Both the position numbers and the translations under genes were made by a program. This document shows, one piece after another, positions 1 to 9,114 of a DNA stretch of 64,000 nt. Under the pieces are notes generated by a model. The model was not told the DNA's origin and made no database searches. It saw only the letters and a program-made list of their open reading frames with translations. Each line of letters opens with the position of its first letter. Positions within the stretch are counted from its first letter, which is position 1. This DNA comes from Mycolicibacterium neoaurum VKM Ac-1815D (lineage in GTDB: Bacteria > Actinomycetota > Actinomycetes > Mycobacteriales > Mycobacteriaceae), in contig NC_023036.2 of the NCBI RefSeq assembly GCF_000317305.3, positions 372,001-436,000 of the forward strand, read 5' to 3'.

Positions 1-106
1 GCAGCCCATTTCGGGCTCCGAAGGATTGCAGCTCGGCGATGATGCTGGAACGCCAGTCCACCACCGTGCCGAAGACGTCGAACGCCAGTGCGCGCAGGCC
101 GTGCAC
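1..106 (-). CDS. haloacid dehalogenase type II, N-terminal fragment (runs off window)
   Basis: Only the first 35 codons are present; the rest lies to the left of the window. Starting at a GTG (complement of 104-106), the reading frame has the motif AFDVFGTVVDWR. This is the nucleophile loop of HAD-superfamily type II haloacid dehalogenases (DxFGT, first Asp the expected nucleophile). The GTG overlaps the TAG stop of the upstream oxidoreductase by one base, so the two are probably co-transcribed and translationally coupled. Substrate is not predictable from this fragment; a general HAD phosphatase remains possible. Confidence 0.72.
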   Translation of the reverse strand, partial: MHGLRALAFDVFGTVVDWRSSIIAELQSFGARNGL

Positions 107-1071
107 TACGGTTCCAGGACGAGCTTGCCGTGAATCTTGCCGTCCGCCAACGCCTGTAGCGCCGCAGCCCCCTCCGACAGCGGGTACCGCACCGGCGCCG
201 GCGGGCGCAACCCCTCCTCGACCAATTTGGAAAGACCGGCCGCCATCTCCGCACCGGCCCCGGGGGTCACCCTGGCGAACTCGCCCCAGCCGACGCCGAC
301 GACGCTGATATTGCGCAGCAACAACCGGTTAACCTTGACGGTGGGGATGCCGCCCGCGGCAAATCCGATGACCAGCAGCCGCCCCTCGGGCGCCAGCACC
401 CGCACCGCATCATCGAACGCGTCGCCGCCCACGGGGTCGACGACCATGTCGACACCGCGGCCACCGGTGGCATCGAGCACCGCCTGGCGCCATCCGTCGG
501 CCAGCGGGAGCACGACATCGGCGCCGAGTCCGGCCACGAAATCCATCGCGTCGGGACGGTGCACCATCGCAACCACCTTGGCCCCGAGTGCCTTGGCCAA
601 CTGGATGCTGGCCACGCCGATGCCGCCACCGGACCCGAGCACCAGCACCGTCTCCCCGGCCTGCAGCGCGCCGCGACGGGTCAGTGCGAAGAACATCGTG
701 GTGTAGTTGCCGAGCAGGCAGACCGCGGTGGCATCGTCGATGCCATCGGGTACCGGCTGCAGCGAGTCCGGCGCCACCGCGACCTGTTCGGCGTATCCGC
801 CGATCATGGTGAAGCCCGAAACCCGCTGTCCCACGGTAAATCCGGAGTCGGCCGGCGCGGACCGCACGGTGCCTGCCACCTCGAGGCCGGGGGTGAACGG
901 AGCCTCCAAACGAAGCTGGTACTCACCGCGGGTCAACAACAGGTCCGGAAAGCACACCCCGGATGCGCCGACATCGACGATGACCGCGTCACCGCCCGGC
1001 GCCGGATCATCGACATCGGTGTAGACCAGCCCGGCCGGCCCTGTGAGCTCCTGTGCTACAAGCGCTTTCAT
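106..1071 (-). CDS. MDR-family NADPH:quinone oxidoreductase-like protein
   Basis: A 321-residue medium-chain dehydrogenase/reductase. The N-terminal GroES-like domain begins MKALVAQELTGPAGL. A nucleotide-binding fold follows with the glycine-rich stretch LVLGSGGGIGVASIQLAKALGAK. The Cys-rich structural zinc loop of zinc alcohol dehydrogenases is missing, so a zinc-free quinone oxidoreductase or enoyl reductase is more likely than an alcohol dehydrogenase. I chose the ATG at 1071 rather than codons further upstream because it starts the family's conserved N-terminus and overlaps the TGA of the SDR gene by four bases (ATGA). It belongs to a minus-strand SDR-MDR-HAD set. Substrate unknown. Confidence 0.82.
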   Translation of the reverse strand: MKALVAQELTGPAGLVYTDVDDPAPGGDAVIVDVGASGVCFPDLLLTRGEYQLRLEAPFTPGLEVAGTVRSAPADSGFTVGQRVSGFTMIGGYAEQVAVAPDSLQPVPDGIDDATAVCLLGNYTTMFFALTRRGALQAGETVLVLGSGGGIGVASIQLAKALGAKVVAMVHRPDAMDFVAGLGADVVLPLADGWRQAVLDATGGRGVDMVVDPVGGDAFDDAVRVLAPEGRLLVIGFAAGGIPTVKVNRLLLRNISVVGVGWGEFARVTPGAGAEMAAGLSKLVEEGLRPPAPVRYPLSEGAAALQALADGKIHGKLVLEP

Positions 1072-1931
1072 CCGAGCTTGAAGCTGGCTTGCTGGGCTGT
1101 CGACAGATCGGTGATCTCGCCCCACTTGGCGGCCACATCGTCGACCGAAGGAACCTCACCGAAGGTGATGCCCTCGTTCTGGAACAGTGCAGTGCGCTGC
1201 ACCTTGCCGCCGCCGACGATGAAGATCGAATCGGTGTCGGGCAGTTCCTCGGTCATCAGGTAGGCCACCACGGGAGCGACGTACTCGGGCGTGAGCTTCT
1301 CGAAGACCTCCGGCGGCAGGATGTCCTGCGTCATCCGGGTTGCCGCGATCGGTGCGACGGCATTGGTCTTGATGTTGTACTTGGCGCCCTCCTGAGCCAG
1401 CGTGTTGATCAGGCCGACCAGGCCGAGCTTGGCTGCGCCGTAGTTCGCCTGGCCGAAGTTGCCGAACAGGCCGCTGGTCGAGGTCGCCACCACGACCCGG
1501 CCGAAGCTCTGCTCACGGAAGTGCGGCCACGCGGCGCGGATCACGTTGTAGCCACCGTAGAGATGCACCTTGAGCACGGCGTCCCAGGCCTCGAACGTCA
1601 TCTTGTGGAAGGTGCCGTCACGCAGGATGCCGGCATTGCTGACCACACCGTCGACCTTGCCGAACTCGTCGATGGCGGTCTTGATGATGTTCTCGGCACC
1701 CTCGGGCTCGGCGACGCTGTCGTAGTTGGCCACCGCACGGCCGCCGGCCGCCTTGATCTCCTCGACCACCTGGTCGGCCATGTTGTGGCCGGCCCCGGTT
1801 CCGTCACGGGATCCGCCGAGGTCGTTGACCACCACGCTGGCACCCTCACGGGCCAGCGTCAGGGCATACTCACGACCGAGACCACCACCGGCTCCGGTGA
1901 CGACGACAACACGATCCTGCACTCCGGGCAT
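1068..1931 (-). CDS. SDR-family oxidoreductase, MFE-2 hydroxyacyl-CoA dehydrogenase-like
   Basis: A 287-residue short-chain dehydrogenase/reductase. The cofactor motif TGAGGGLG lies at residues 12-19 and the SNAG motif near 98-101. The catalytic set is a Ser at about 151-153, Tyr164 and Lys168 (YGAAK). The segment after the first strands (NDLGGSRDGTG, then ADQVVEEI) closely follows the (3R)-hydroxyacyl-CoA dehydrogenase domain of peroxisomal multifunctional enzyme type 2, so a role in beta-oxidation of fatty-acid or steroid side chains is a reasonable inference. The ATG start sits at the ORF beginning. It is followed with a four-base overlap by the MDR gene and preceded by an aldehyde dehydrogenase in the same direction. 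Confidence 0.85.
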   Translation of the reverse strand: MPGVQDRVVVVTGAGGGLGREYALTLAREGASVVVNDLGGSRDGTGAGHNMADQVVEEIKAAGGRAVANYDSVAEPEGAENIIKTAIDEFGKVDGVVSNAGILRDGTFHKMTFEAWDAVLKVHLYGGYNVIRAAWPHFREQSFGRVVVATSTSGLFGNFGQANYGAAKLGLVGLINTLAQEGAKYNIKTNAVAPIAATRMTQDILPPEVFEKLTPEYVAPVVAYLMTEELPDTDSIFIVGGGKVQRTALFQNEGITFGEVPSVDDVAAKWGEITDLSTAQQASFKLG

Positions 1932-2030
1932 GGGATTCCTCTCTCAACACGCTTGACTGGCTCAGCTGTCCAGACGATCCATCTCTGTATACGGCGCGAG
2001 ACCGGGCCATCGGGACCCGGGGTCGCCGGT

Positions 2031-3434
2031 TCAGAAGAGCTTGCGGGCCAGCTTCCACGCCTTGTCGGTGTACGGCGGGTAGATGAGCTTGCCCAGATCC
2101 GGCCGAGTGGGCTTGGTGAGCACGGACTTTCGGTGGCTGAACTCCTCGAAGCCGTAGCGGCCGTGGTAGGCGCCGGTGCCGGACGGACCGACACCGCCGA
2201 AAGGCAGTTTGGTGGTGGCGAAGTGGAAGATCAGGTGGTTGACCACCATGCCACCGGAGGACACCTCGCGGATCACGCGCTCACGGACGGCCTTGGCCTT
2301 GGTGAACAGATAGGCGGCCAACGGCTTCGGTCGCGCATTGACGAATTCGATTGCCTCGTCGAGGTTCTGGACCGTGACGATGGGCAGTACCGGACCGAAG
2401 ATCTCGTCGGTCATCAGCGGTTCGGTCAGCGACGGATCGACGACGACGGTCGCCTCGAGCTCGAGGGCGTCCGGATTCGAGCCACCGCCGATGACGACCT
2501 CGCCCTCGGTCGCGGCCACCGCGGCGGCCAGCCGGTCGAAGTGCCGGCGGTTGACGATGCGCTTCCCACCGGAGGCCTGCGCTTCGAAGGTCTGCACCGC
2601 GGCCTTGATCTTGGTGACCAGTTCGTCGCGGATGGAGGCATCGGCGAGCACGTAGTCCGGGGCGATGCAGATCTGGCCGGAGTTGATCAGCTTGGTCCAC
2701 GCGATGCGCTGGGCCGCGACGTCGATATCGGCGTCGGCGGCGACGATGACCGGGCTCTTACCGCCGAGTTCGAGGGTCACCGGGGTCAGATGGGCCGCGG
2801 CAGCCTGGTAGACCTTGCGTCCGATCTCGGTACCGCCGGTGAAGCAGATCTTGTCAAAACCCTGGTCGATCAGTTCCTGACTGACCATGCCGTCACCCTC
2901 GATGACAGCCACCGCATCCGGATCGAGGTAGCGCGGCACCAGCTCGGCCATCAACGTTGAGGACGCCGGGGCCAACTCCGAGGGCTTGAGCACGACGGTG
3001 TTACCGGCGGCCAGCGCGCCGACGGCCGGGCCCAGGGTGAGTGCGAACGGGAAGTTCCACGCGCCGATGACCAGCACCACGCCGTAGGGCTCGTACTCGA
3101 CCCATCCCATACCCGGCAGCTGGGACAGCTCCAGCAATCGGTAGCGGCGCTTGGCCCACTTCCCGACGTTCTTGGCCGCATCGGCGGCCTCGGCGGCGGT
3201 GCTGGCGACATCGGCCAACCATGCCTCGAAGGGCTGCCGACCGAGGTCTGTCTTCAGCGCCGCGGCGATGGCCTCCTCGTTGTCGACGACCAGGCGCTCC
3301 AGCGCGCGCAGCTGCGTGCGCCGCCACTCCAGGTCGCGGGTGCGGCCGGTGGCATAGGTGGCGCGCATTCGGGCGACGACCGCCGGGATGTCGGTGGCGA
3401 GGCCTGTCGTGGGCGCATCGGCATGGGTGGTCAT
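2031..3434 (-). CDS. NAD(P)-dependent aldehyde dehydrogenase (class 3-like)
   Basis: A 467-residue ALDH-superfamily enzyme. The cofactor region contains GAWNFPF and the pocket motif FTGGTEIG. The general-base Glu lies in LELGGKSP and the nucleophile Cys in NSGQICIAPDY. The short length and the C-terminus (PPYTDKAWKLARKLF) match the class 3/fatty-aldehyde group rather than the longer betaine-aldehyde type. It probably oxidises fatty or aromatic aldehydes to acids. It lies upstream of the SDR and MDR genes on the same strand with a 99-bp gap, so a shared catabolic role is plausible but not shown. A 12-bp palindrome lies about 35 bp upstream of its start. Confidence 0.88.
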   Translation of the reverse strand: MTTHADAPTTGLATDIPAVVARMRATYATGRTRDLEWRRTQLRALERLVVDNEEAIAAALKTDLGRQPFEAWLADVASTAAEAADAAKNVGKWAKRRYRLLELSQLPGMGWVEYEPYGVVLVIGAWNFPFALTLGPAVGALAAGNTVVLKPSELAPASSTLMAELVPRYLDPDAVAVIEGDGMVSQELIDQGFDKICFTGGTEIGRKVYQAAAAHLTPVTLELGGKSPVIVAADADIDVAAQRIAWTKLINSGQICIAPDYVLADASIRDELVTKIKAAVQTFEAQASGGKRIVNRRHFDRLAAAVAATEGEVVIGGGSNPDALELEATVVVDPSLTEPLMTDEIFGPVLPIVTVQNLDEAIEFVNARPKPLAAYLFTKAKAVRERVIREVSSGGMVVNHLIFHFATTKLPFGGVGPSGTGAYHGRYGFEEFSHRKSVLTKPTRPDLGKLIYPPYTDKAWKLARKLF

Positions 3435-3468
3435 GGGACCGTCCTTCCTGACCGGGAAACTCGATCCT

Positions 3469-3480
3469 AACCAGTTGGTT
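3469..3480. promoter_or_regulatory. 12-bp palindrome upstream of the aldehyde dehydrogenase
   Basis: AACCA-GT-TGGTT is a perfect inverted repeat about 35 bp upstream of the ALDH start. Its size and position suit a TetR- or FadR-type operator. It contains AACNNGTT but lacks the outer T/A of the KstR consensus, so KstR is not claimed. Confidence 0.3.
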
Positions 3481-3522
3481 GGGCCCTCCGTAAGGGTCGA
3501 TTCGGACCCATACCGATCCGCG

Positions 3523-4467
<945 letters not shown>

Positions 4468-4515
4468 GGCGAAGGTTAGGTTGCCTATTCGACGATGTGT
4501 TGCGGGCGAACCCAG

Positions 4516-5151
4516 TTACCCGACCGGACGGAACAACTTGTTTGCCAGCAGCAGTTCCAACTGGGCGATCACCGCCTCGGATCGGTCATGGGTACCGACA
4601 TATCCGGAGTAGAAACCCATGCCCCACATCACCGCGACGAGCATCTCGACGACCGTGTCGATATCGACATCGGCGGTTAGCTCACCGTTGTCGACCGCCG
4701 CGCCGACCGCCCACTTCACGAATTCCCGCGAGCTGGCCAACGGGTCGTGGTCGTCCTGGCTGAGTTCCGGGTGCCGCTGCGCCTCCAGCACCGAGGTCAC
4801 CAGGAACGCCGCAGCCGAGCGGTCCTTGCTGTCGGCCTGCACCGCGATCGCGAAGAACTTCGACAATCGGCCCAGCAGCGTGGTCTCCGAACGGGCCCGT
4901 TCGATTCCGGTCTGCACCACGACGGCGTTGGTGTGCTCGACCACCTCGCGGTAGAGCGCACGCTTGCTCGGGAAGTAGTGATTGATGGCGGGCCGCGTCA
5001 GATCAGACCGGACCGCGATCGCCTGGAATGTCGCTGCGTCGTAACCGAGTTCGCTGAAGACTTCGCGCGCGGCCTGCAGGATTCGCTCGCGGGTCTCGGC
5101 GGCTTTTGCCGCCGGCGGACGACCCGGACCCCTGCTGGCTGTATGCGGCAC
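4516..5151 (-). CDS. TetR/AcrR-family transcriptional regulator
   Basis: A 211-residue regulator. The N-terminal helix-turn-helix spans roughly residues 17-65, with RERILQAAREVF, then TFQAIAVRSDLTRPAINHYFPSK, the usual TetR recognition helix and tail. The C-terminal ligand-binding half is not diagnostic of a ligand. I chose the GTG at 5151 because residues upstream of it (rich in Gly and His) do not look like TetR sequence. It follows the pirin gene with an 82-bp gap and precedes the methyltransferase, so it may control itself and these neighbours; a 14-bp palindrome upstream of the pirin gene is a candidate site. Confidence 0.86.
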   Translation of the reverse strand: MPHTASRGPGRPPAAKAAETRERILQAAREVFSELGYDAATFQAIAVRSDLTRPAINHYFPSKRALYREVVEHTNAVVVQTGIERARSETTLLGRLSKFFAIAVQADSKDRSAAAFLVTSVLEAQRHPELSQDDHDPLASSREFVKWAVGAAVDNGELTADVDIDTVVEMLVAVMWGMGFYSGYVGTHDRSEAVIAQLELLLANKLFRPVG

Positions 5152-5233
5152 AGTCAAATTCTGCCACAGCCCGCAGGCCCCGCCATGCGGCGTTCGTTGC
5201 GCGATGACGCGGCCGTCGACACACAGCAAACAC

Positions 5234-6205
5234 TCAGCCGACCCGGTGTGGCATCAGCGCATCGGGCGGCAGGGAGCCGAACCGACCCGCGTTGAAATCG
5301 TCGAGCGCCTGCAGGACCTCGGCGCGGGTGTTCATCACGAACGGTCCGTACTGGACCACCGGTTCACGGATCGGTCGCCCGCCGAGCACCAGTGCCTCCA
5401 GCGCCGGGCGATGGGCGTCCTGCCCTTCGTCCGCGGTGATGACGACGCGGTCACCGGGACCGAGGACGGCGAGCTGTCCCTGCTGGATGGGGTGACCGAC
5501 GGGACCGACGGTGCCGCGCCCGGACAGGATGTAGACCAGTGCGTTGTAGTCACGGTTCCAGGGCAGGCTCAGGCGCGCGCCGGCCTGGATGGTGCTGTGC
5601 GTCAGGGTGATCGGCGTGTGGGTGCTGCCCGGCCCCTGGTGTCCGTCGATCTCACCGGCGATCACCCGGACCAGTGCGCCGCCGTCCTCGGAGGACAGCA
5701 ACCCGACCGTGGCACCCTCGATCGACTGATAGCGCGGGGCGGCGAACTTGTCCATGCGCGGCAGGTTCACCCACAGCTGCACACCATGGAACAGCCCACC
5801 ACTTTCGACCAGCTCGGCAGGCGGTGTCTCGATGTGCAGAATCCCCGAGCCCGCCGTCATCCACTGGGTGGCGCCATCGGTGATGAGACCGCCTCCGCCG
5901 TGGGAATCCTGGTGAGCGAAACGGCCGTCGAGCATGTAGGTGACCGTCTCGAATCCGCGGTGGGGATGCCAGTCGGTACCCCGGGGTTCCCCGGGTTGGT
6001 ACTCGACCTCGCCCATCTGGTCCATATGCACGAAGGGATCCAGATCGGCGGCGCTGACGCCGGCGAACGCACGCACCACGGGAAAGCCTTCGCCCTCGAA
6101 GCCGCGCGGGCCGGCGGTCAGCGACCGGACCGGCCGGTCGGTCTCGGCGGGGGCGGGCCCCGCGATTCGGGGCAGAGTCAGGGTATCGACGGTGATGGCA
6201 GGCAT
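5234..6205 (-). CDS. pirin family protein (cupin, quercetinase-like)
   Basis: A 323-residue bicupin. The N-terminal cupin carries the metal ligands in DWHPHRGFETVTYML and, further on, GILHIE. The pirin motif FVHMDQMGEVEY lies at about residues 55-70. Bacterial pirins bind Fe(II) and some are quercetin 2,3-dioxygenases; others act as redox-linked regulators, so function is left at family level. The ATG at 6205 is directly preceded by a CGGACCGCGGTCCG palindrome. It is the first gene of a probable pirin-TetR transcript. A second, unrelated-length pirin gene is at 34405. Confidence 0.87.
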   Translation of the reverse strand: MPAITVDTLTLPRIAGPAPAETDRPVRSLTAGPRGFEGEGFPVVRAFAGVSAADLDPFVHMDQMGEVEYQPGEPRGTDWHPHRGFETVTYMLDGRFAHQDSHGGGGLITDGATQWMTAGSGILHIETPPAELVESGGLFHGVQLWVNLPRMDKFAAPRYQSIEGATVGLLSSEDGGALVRVIAGEIDGHQGPGSTHTPITLTHSTIQAGARLSLPWNRDYNALVYILSGRGTVGPVGHPIQQGQLAVLGPGDRVVITADEGQDAHRPALEALVLGGRPIREPVVQYGPFVMNTRAEVLQALDDFNAGRFGSLPPDALMPHRVG

Positions 6206-6217
6206 GTATCAGATAAC

Positions 6218-6231
6218 CGGACCGCGGTCCG
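6218..6231. promoter_or_regulatory. 14-bp perfect palindrome, candidate TetR operator
   Basis: CGGACCGCGGTCCG is perfectly self-complementary and ends 12 bp before the pirin start codon, in the promoter zone. The core GACCGCGGTC is of the kind bound by many TetR regulators, and a TetR gene lies in the same transcript. Confidence 0.45.
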
Positions 6232-6330
6232 ATTCATTCCCATCGGCGCGCTCAAGAACGATCATGGTTTGAGTTTTTACGGATGGGGCAATTCACCGGT
6301 CCGACAACACTTCTACGGATGGGAATCATC

Positions 6331-6486
6331 ATGATCATCCTCGGCGTCATCTTGCTGATCATCGGCTATTTCACCAGTCTGTCGATCCTGTACACGATCG
6401 GAGCGATCCTCGTGGTCGTCGGTGTCGTGCTGTGGATCCTCGGCGCTGTCGGACGCCCGGTCGGTGGCCGAAAAGCCTGGTTCTAG
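6331..6486 (+). CDS. small two-helix membrane protein (DUF6131-like)
   Basis: A 51-residue hydrophobic protein with two predicted membrane helices (MIILGVILLIIGYF and YTIGAILVVVGVVLWILG) and a basic tail. This is the pattern of the small actinobacterial DUF6131 family, whose function is unknown. Two in-frame starts exist further upstream (6283, 6319). I prefer 6331 because GGATGGGA sits at a suitable distance and the family begins directly with the hydrophobic helix. It converges on ptsI and is followed by a long hairpin. Confidence 0.6.
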   Translation: MIILGVILLIIGYFTSLSILYTIGAILVVVGVVLWILGAVGRPVGGRKAWF

Positions 6487-6502
6487 CAGTACTTTTCACC
6501 GG

Positions 6503-6542
6503 CTCGCCGCGAGCCGTGCACACCGTGCACGCTCGCGGCGAG
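6503..6542. terminator. bidirectional hairpin between the small membrane gene and ptsI
   Basis: CTCGCCGCGAG (6503-6513) plus CGTGCAC (6515-6521) pair with GTGCACG (6525-6531) plus CTCGCGGCGAG (6532-6542). This gives an 18-bp stem with one unpaired C and an ACC loop. It lies between two convergent stop codons (6486 and 6550). No T-tract follows on either side, so it may work as an intrinsic-like hairpin or an mRNA-end stabiliser. Confidence 0.65.
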
Positions 6543-6549
6543 TTGCGTC

Positions 6550-8232
6550 TCAGCCGAGGACCTCGAATGCCGCCGCGCGCGCATCGGCCGCACTCGCCGT
6601 GGATAGGACCGCTTCGGCAGCGGCCCGGCACTGCTCCAAGGTGACCCCGGACAGCGCGGCACCGACGCCCGGGACCGCGGTCGCCGCCGCCGACAACGAC
6701 GTGATGCCCATGCCCACCAAGACACAGGCCAGCATCGGGTCGGCCGCCGCCTCCCCGCACACGCCGACCGGCTTACCCGCCGCCGCACCGGCCCTGGCCG
6801 TCATGTCCACCAGCGCGAGCACCCCCGGCTGCCACGGGTCGGTCAGCGTGGCCAATTCGGCCGACATCCGGTCCGCGGCCATCGTGTACTGGGCCAGATC
6901 GTTGGTACCGATGGACAGGAAGTCGACGTGCTCGAGGATCCGGCCGGCCAACAATGCGGCCGCCGGGATCTCGATCATCACACCGGGTGTCAATCCGAAC
7001 GAACGCGCTTGATCGGCAAAGGTTTTCGCCTCATCGGCGGTGGCGATCATCGGGGCCATCACCCAGGGATCGGAACCCGTGGCGGCTGCCGCAGCCGCGA
7101 TCGACTCGAGCTGACGCGTCATCAAACCCGGGTTACCGAAGGAGATCCGCACGCCGCGCACCCCGAGCGCCGGGTTGGCTTCGTCGGGATGACCGGCAAA
7201 CTTCAGCGGTTTGTCCGAACCGGCGTCAAGAGTGCGGATCACGACCTTGCGACCCTCGAACGCGCTCAGCACCTCGCCGTAGATCCTGGCCTGCTCGTCC
7301 ACCGAAGGCTCGGTATCGCGGTTCAGAAAGCACAATTCGGTGCGGAACAGCCCGACACCCTCGGCCGGCGTCTGGCGCGCGGCCTGCGCCGCGGCACCGT
7401 CCTGCACATTGGCCAGTACCGCGACGGAATGCCCGTCGGACGTCGCGCCGGGGCCCTTCCACTGGGCTACCCGATCCGCCTCGACCCGGGAGGTCTCGAC
7501 CGCCCGCTCGGCCTCGGCGGCGTCCGGCGCCACGGTCACGGTGCCGAGGGCGCCGTCGACCATCACCGGTACACCGACCGGCACCTCGTCGAGTCCGTCG
7601 ACGGCGACCACGCAGGGAATCCCCAACTGGCGAGCGATGATCGCGGTGTGGCTGGTCGGCCCGCCGAGGGTGGTCACCAACGCCACGACCAGCCGCGGAT
7701 CCAGCCCGGCGGTGTCGGCGGGTGCGAGATCCTCGGCGCAGAGCACCGACGGGTTGTCCGGGATCGGGACGCCGGGTTCGGGAAGACCGGCGAGCTGGGC
7801 CAGCACCCGGTCCCGGATATCGCGCAGGTCGGTGACGCGTTCGGCCATCAGATCGCCGGCCTTGGACAGCGCGTCGGCGATCTTGGCGATGGCCGCGCCG
7901 ACGGCCTGCGGTGCCGGATTGCCCGCGTTGATCCGCTTCTCGGCATCGCCGAGCCAGGCGCGGTCCTGAGCCAGCGCGGCGGTGGTCGCCAGCACTTCCG
8001 ATGCCACACCGGTGGCATGTCCGGCACGATCGCGCAGTCTGGTGGCGACCGTCGCGGCGGCCTCCTTGAGCCGGCCGACCTCCGCGGGCCGGTCCGCCTC
8101 GGCCAGCTCGGCCGCCGACTGTTCGGTGACCTGCGGCCGGGCACCGGGACGGATCACCGGCGCGTAGGCGACACCCGCAACCACCGGGACACCGTGAAGG
8201 ACCTTCGGGTCGGTCACTGTAGGGGAACTCAT
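6550..8232 (-). CDS. ptsI: PTS enzyme I (phosphoenolpyruvate-protein phosphotransferase)
   Basis: A 560-residue cytoplasmic enzyme that takes phosphate from phosphoenolpyruvate and passes it to HPr, the first step of sugar PTS transport. The phospho-accepting His195 lies in GGPTSHTAII. The C-terminal PEP-binding barrel has FRTELCFLNRD, a conserved LDAGSDKPL segment, and the signature DFLSIGTNDLAQYTMAADR. The catalytic Cys lies in PVGVCGEAAADP. I chose ATG 8232 over ORF codons further upstream because it precedes the conserved N-terminus and a -35/-10 pair sits directly before it. It is divergent from the regulator, fruK, fruA and ptsH that complete the system. Confidence 0.95.
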   Translation of the reverse strand: MSSPTVTDPKVLHGVPVVAGVAYAPVIRPGARPQVTEQSAAELAEADRPAEVGRLKEAAATVATRLRDRAGHATGVASEVLATTAALAQDRAWLGDAEKRINAGNPAPQAVGAAIAKIADALSKAGDLMAERVTDLRDIRDRVLAQLAGLPEPGVPIPDNPSVLCAEDLAPADTAGLDPRLVVALVTTLGGPTSHTAIIARQLGIPCVVAVDGLDEVPVGVPVMVDGALGTVTVAPDAAEAERAVETSRVEADRVAQWKGPGATSDGHSVAVLANVQDGAAAQAARQTPAEGVGLFRTELCFLNRDTEPSVDEQARIYGEVLSAFEGRKVVIRTLDAGSDKPLKFAGHPDEANPALGVRGVRISFGNPGLMTRQLESIAAAAAATGSDPWVMAPMIATADEAKTFADQARSFGLTPGVMIEIPAAALLAGRILEHVDFLSIGTNDLAQYTMAADRMSAELATLTDPWQPGVLALVDMTARAGAAAGKPVGVCGEAAADPMLACVLVGMGITSLSAAATAVPGVGAALSGVTLEQCRAAAEAVLSTASAADARAAAFEVLG

Positions 8233-8239
8233 GTGATTC

Positions 8240-8267
8240 AGATTACAAGAAAGCATTGACAAGTCAA
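8240..8267 (-). promoter_or_regulatory. ptsI promoter, probably leaderless
   Basis: On the minus strand TTGACT (8262-8267) and TAATCT (8240-8245) are 16 bp apart. The -10 ends seven bases before the ATG at 8232, so the mRNA would start at the start codon. The -35 overlaps the TTGAC-AA-GTCAA palindrome. Confidence 0.55.
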
Positions 8268-8308
8268 CAGAAGCAAGCGTAAAACCACACATATCAACAT
8301 TTCAACAG
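8256..8308. promoter_or_regulatory. candidate DeoR-type operator region between ptsI and the fru operon
   Basis: TTGAC-AA-GTCAA is a palindrome at 8256-8267. The hexamer TCAACA occurs three times, at 8264, 8294 and 8302. The spread-out direct-repeat layout suits a DeoR-family repressor, encoded immediately to the right. Binding here could repress both directions. The region also offers a plus-strand TTGACA at 8256. Confidence 0.4.
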
Positions 8309-8334
8309 ATCGAGCAACCCGTGGACGGAGCCCG

Positions 8335-9114
8335 ATGTACGCCGAGGAACGCCAGCAGGCCATCGCCGCCCTGGTCCTCCAGCGCGGCCGCGCCTCGGTC
8401 ACCGAGCTCGCCACCACCTACGACGTCACCACCGAAACCGTGCGTCGCGACCTCGCCGTCCTGCACAAGGCGGGCCTGTTGCGACGCGTGCACGGCGGCG
8501 CCGTCCCGGCCCGGGCACTGCACCTCGTCGAGCAGGACGTCGACGAACGCGAGACCACCCGAGCGCCGTACAAGGACGCCATCGCCGCGGCGGCCACCGA
8601 GTTCTTCCCCGTCGGTGGCGGCAGCGTGCTGCTGGATGCCGGCACGACGACCAGCCGCATCGCCGCGGCCATCCCGACCGATCGTGAACTGGTGGTGGTG
8701 ACCAACTCGATTCCGGTCGCCGACCGACTGTCCACCGTGCCATCGGTGTCCCTGCAGGTGCTCGGCGGTCGGGTCCGCGGCCTCACCCAGGCCTGCGTCG
8801 GCGAACAGGCCCTGCAGACGCTCGAACAAATGCGGGTCGACATCGCGTTCATCGGCACCAACGGCATCACCGCGCGGCACGGTCTGTCCACCCCCGACGC
8901 CGAGGAGGCCGCCATCAAGCGGGCCATGGTCAACTGCGCCAATTATGTTGTGGTGGCCTCTGATTCGTCGAAGATGGGCCGCGAGGCACTGCACAGCTTC
9001 GCAGAATTGTCCAGCGTCGACGTCATCATCACCGATACCGAGATCAGCCCCGACACCCACGCCGAACTCAGCGGCTGCGGTATCGACATCATCTGCGCAG
9101 GAGCCACCGCATGA
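8335..9114 (+). CDS. DeoR-family regulator of the fructose PTS
   Basis: A 259-residue regulator. The N-terminal winged helix has ERQQAIAALVLQRG and the DeoR signature TTETVRRDLAVLHKAGLLRRVHGGA at about residues 6-57. The C-terminal sugar-phosphate-sensing domain includes LLDAGTTT and VVASDSSKMGR. This architecture (FruR/GlpR/LacR type) usually responds to a phosphorylated sugar. Its stop overlaps the fruK start by four bases, so it heads the fruK-fruA-ptsH operon. Fructose 1-phosphate as inducer is an inference from context. Confidence 0.88.
   Translation: MYAEERQQAIAALVLQRGRASVTELATTYDVTTETVRRDLAVLHKAGLLRRVHGGAVPARALHLVEQDVDERETTRAPYKDAIAAAATEFFPVGGGSVLLDAGTTTSRIAAAIPTDRELVVVTNSIPVADRLSTVPSVSLQVLGGRVRGLTQACVGEQALQTLEQMRVDIAFIGTNGITARHGLSTPDAEEAAIKRAMVNCANYVVVASDSSKMGREALHSFAELSSVDVIITDTEISPDTHAELSGCGIDIICAGATA

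Noticed and set aside
1053..2960. 635-residue plus-strand ORF
   Set aside because: It lies antisense to the SDR and aldehyde dehydrogenase genes, has no recognisable domain, and is explained by high-GC codon bias.
3462..3482. KstR-type operator upstream of the aldehyde dehydrogenase
   Set aside because: AACNNGTT is present but the outer T and A of the KstR consensus are not, so only a generic palindrome is reported.
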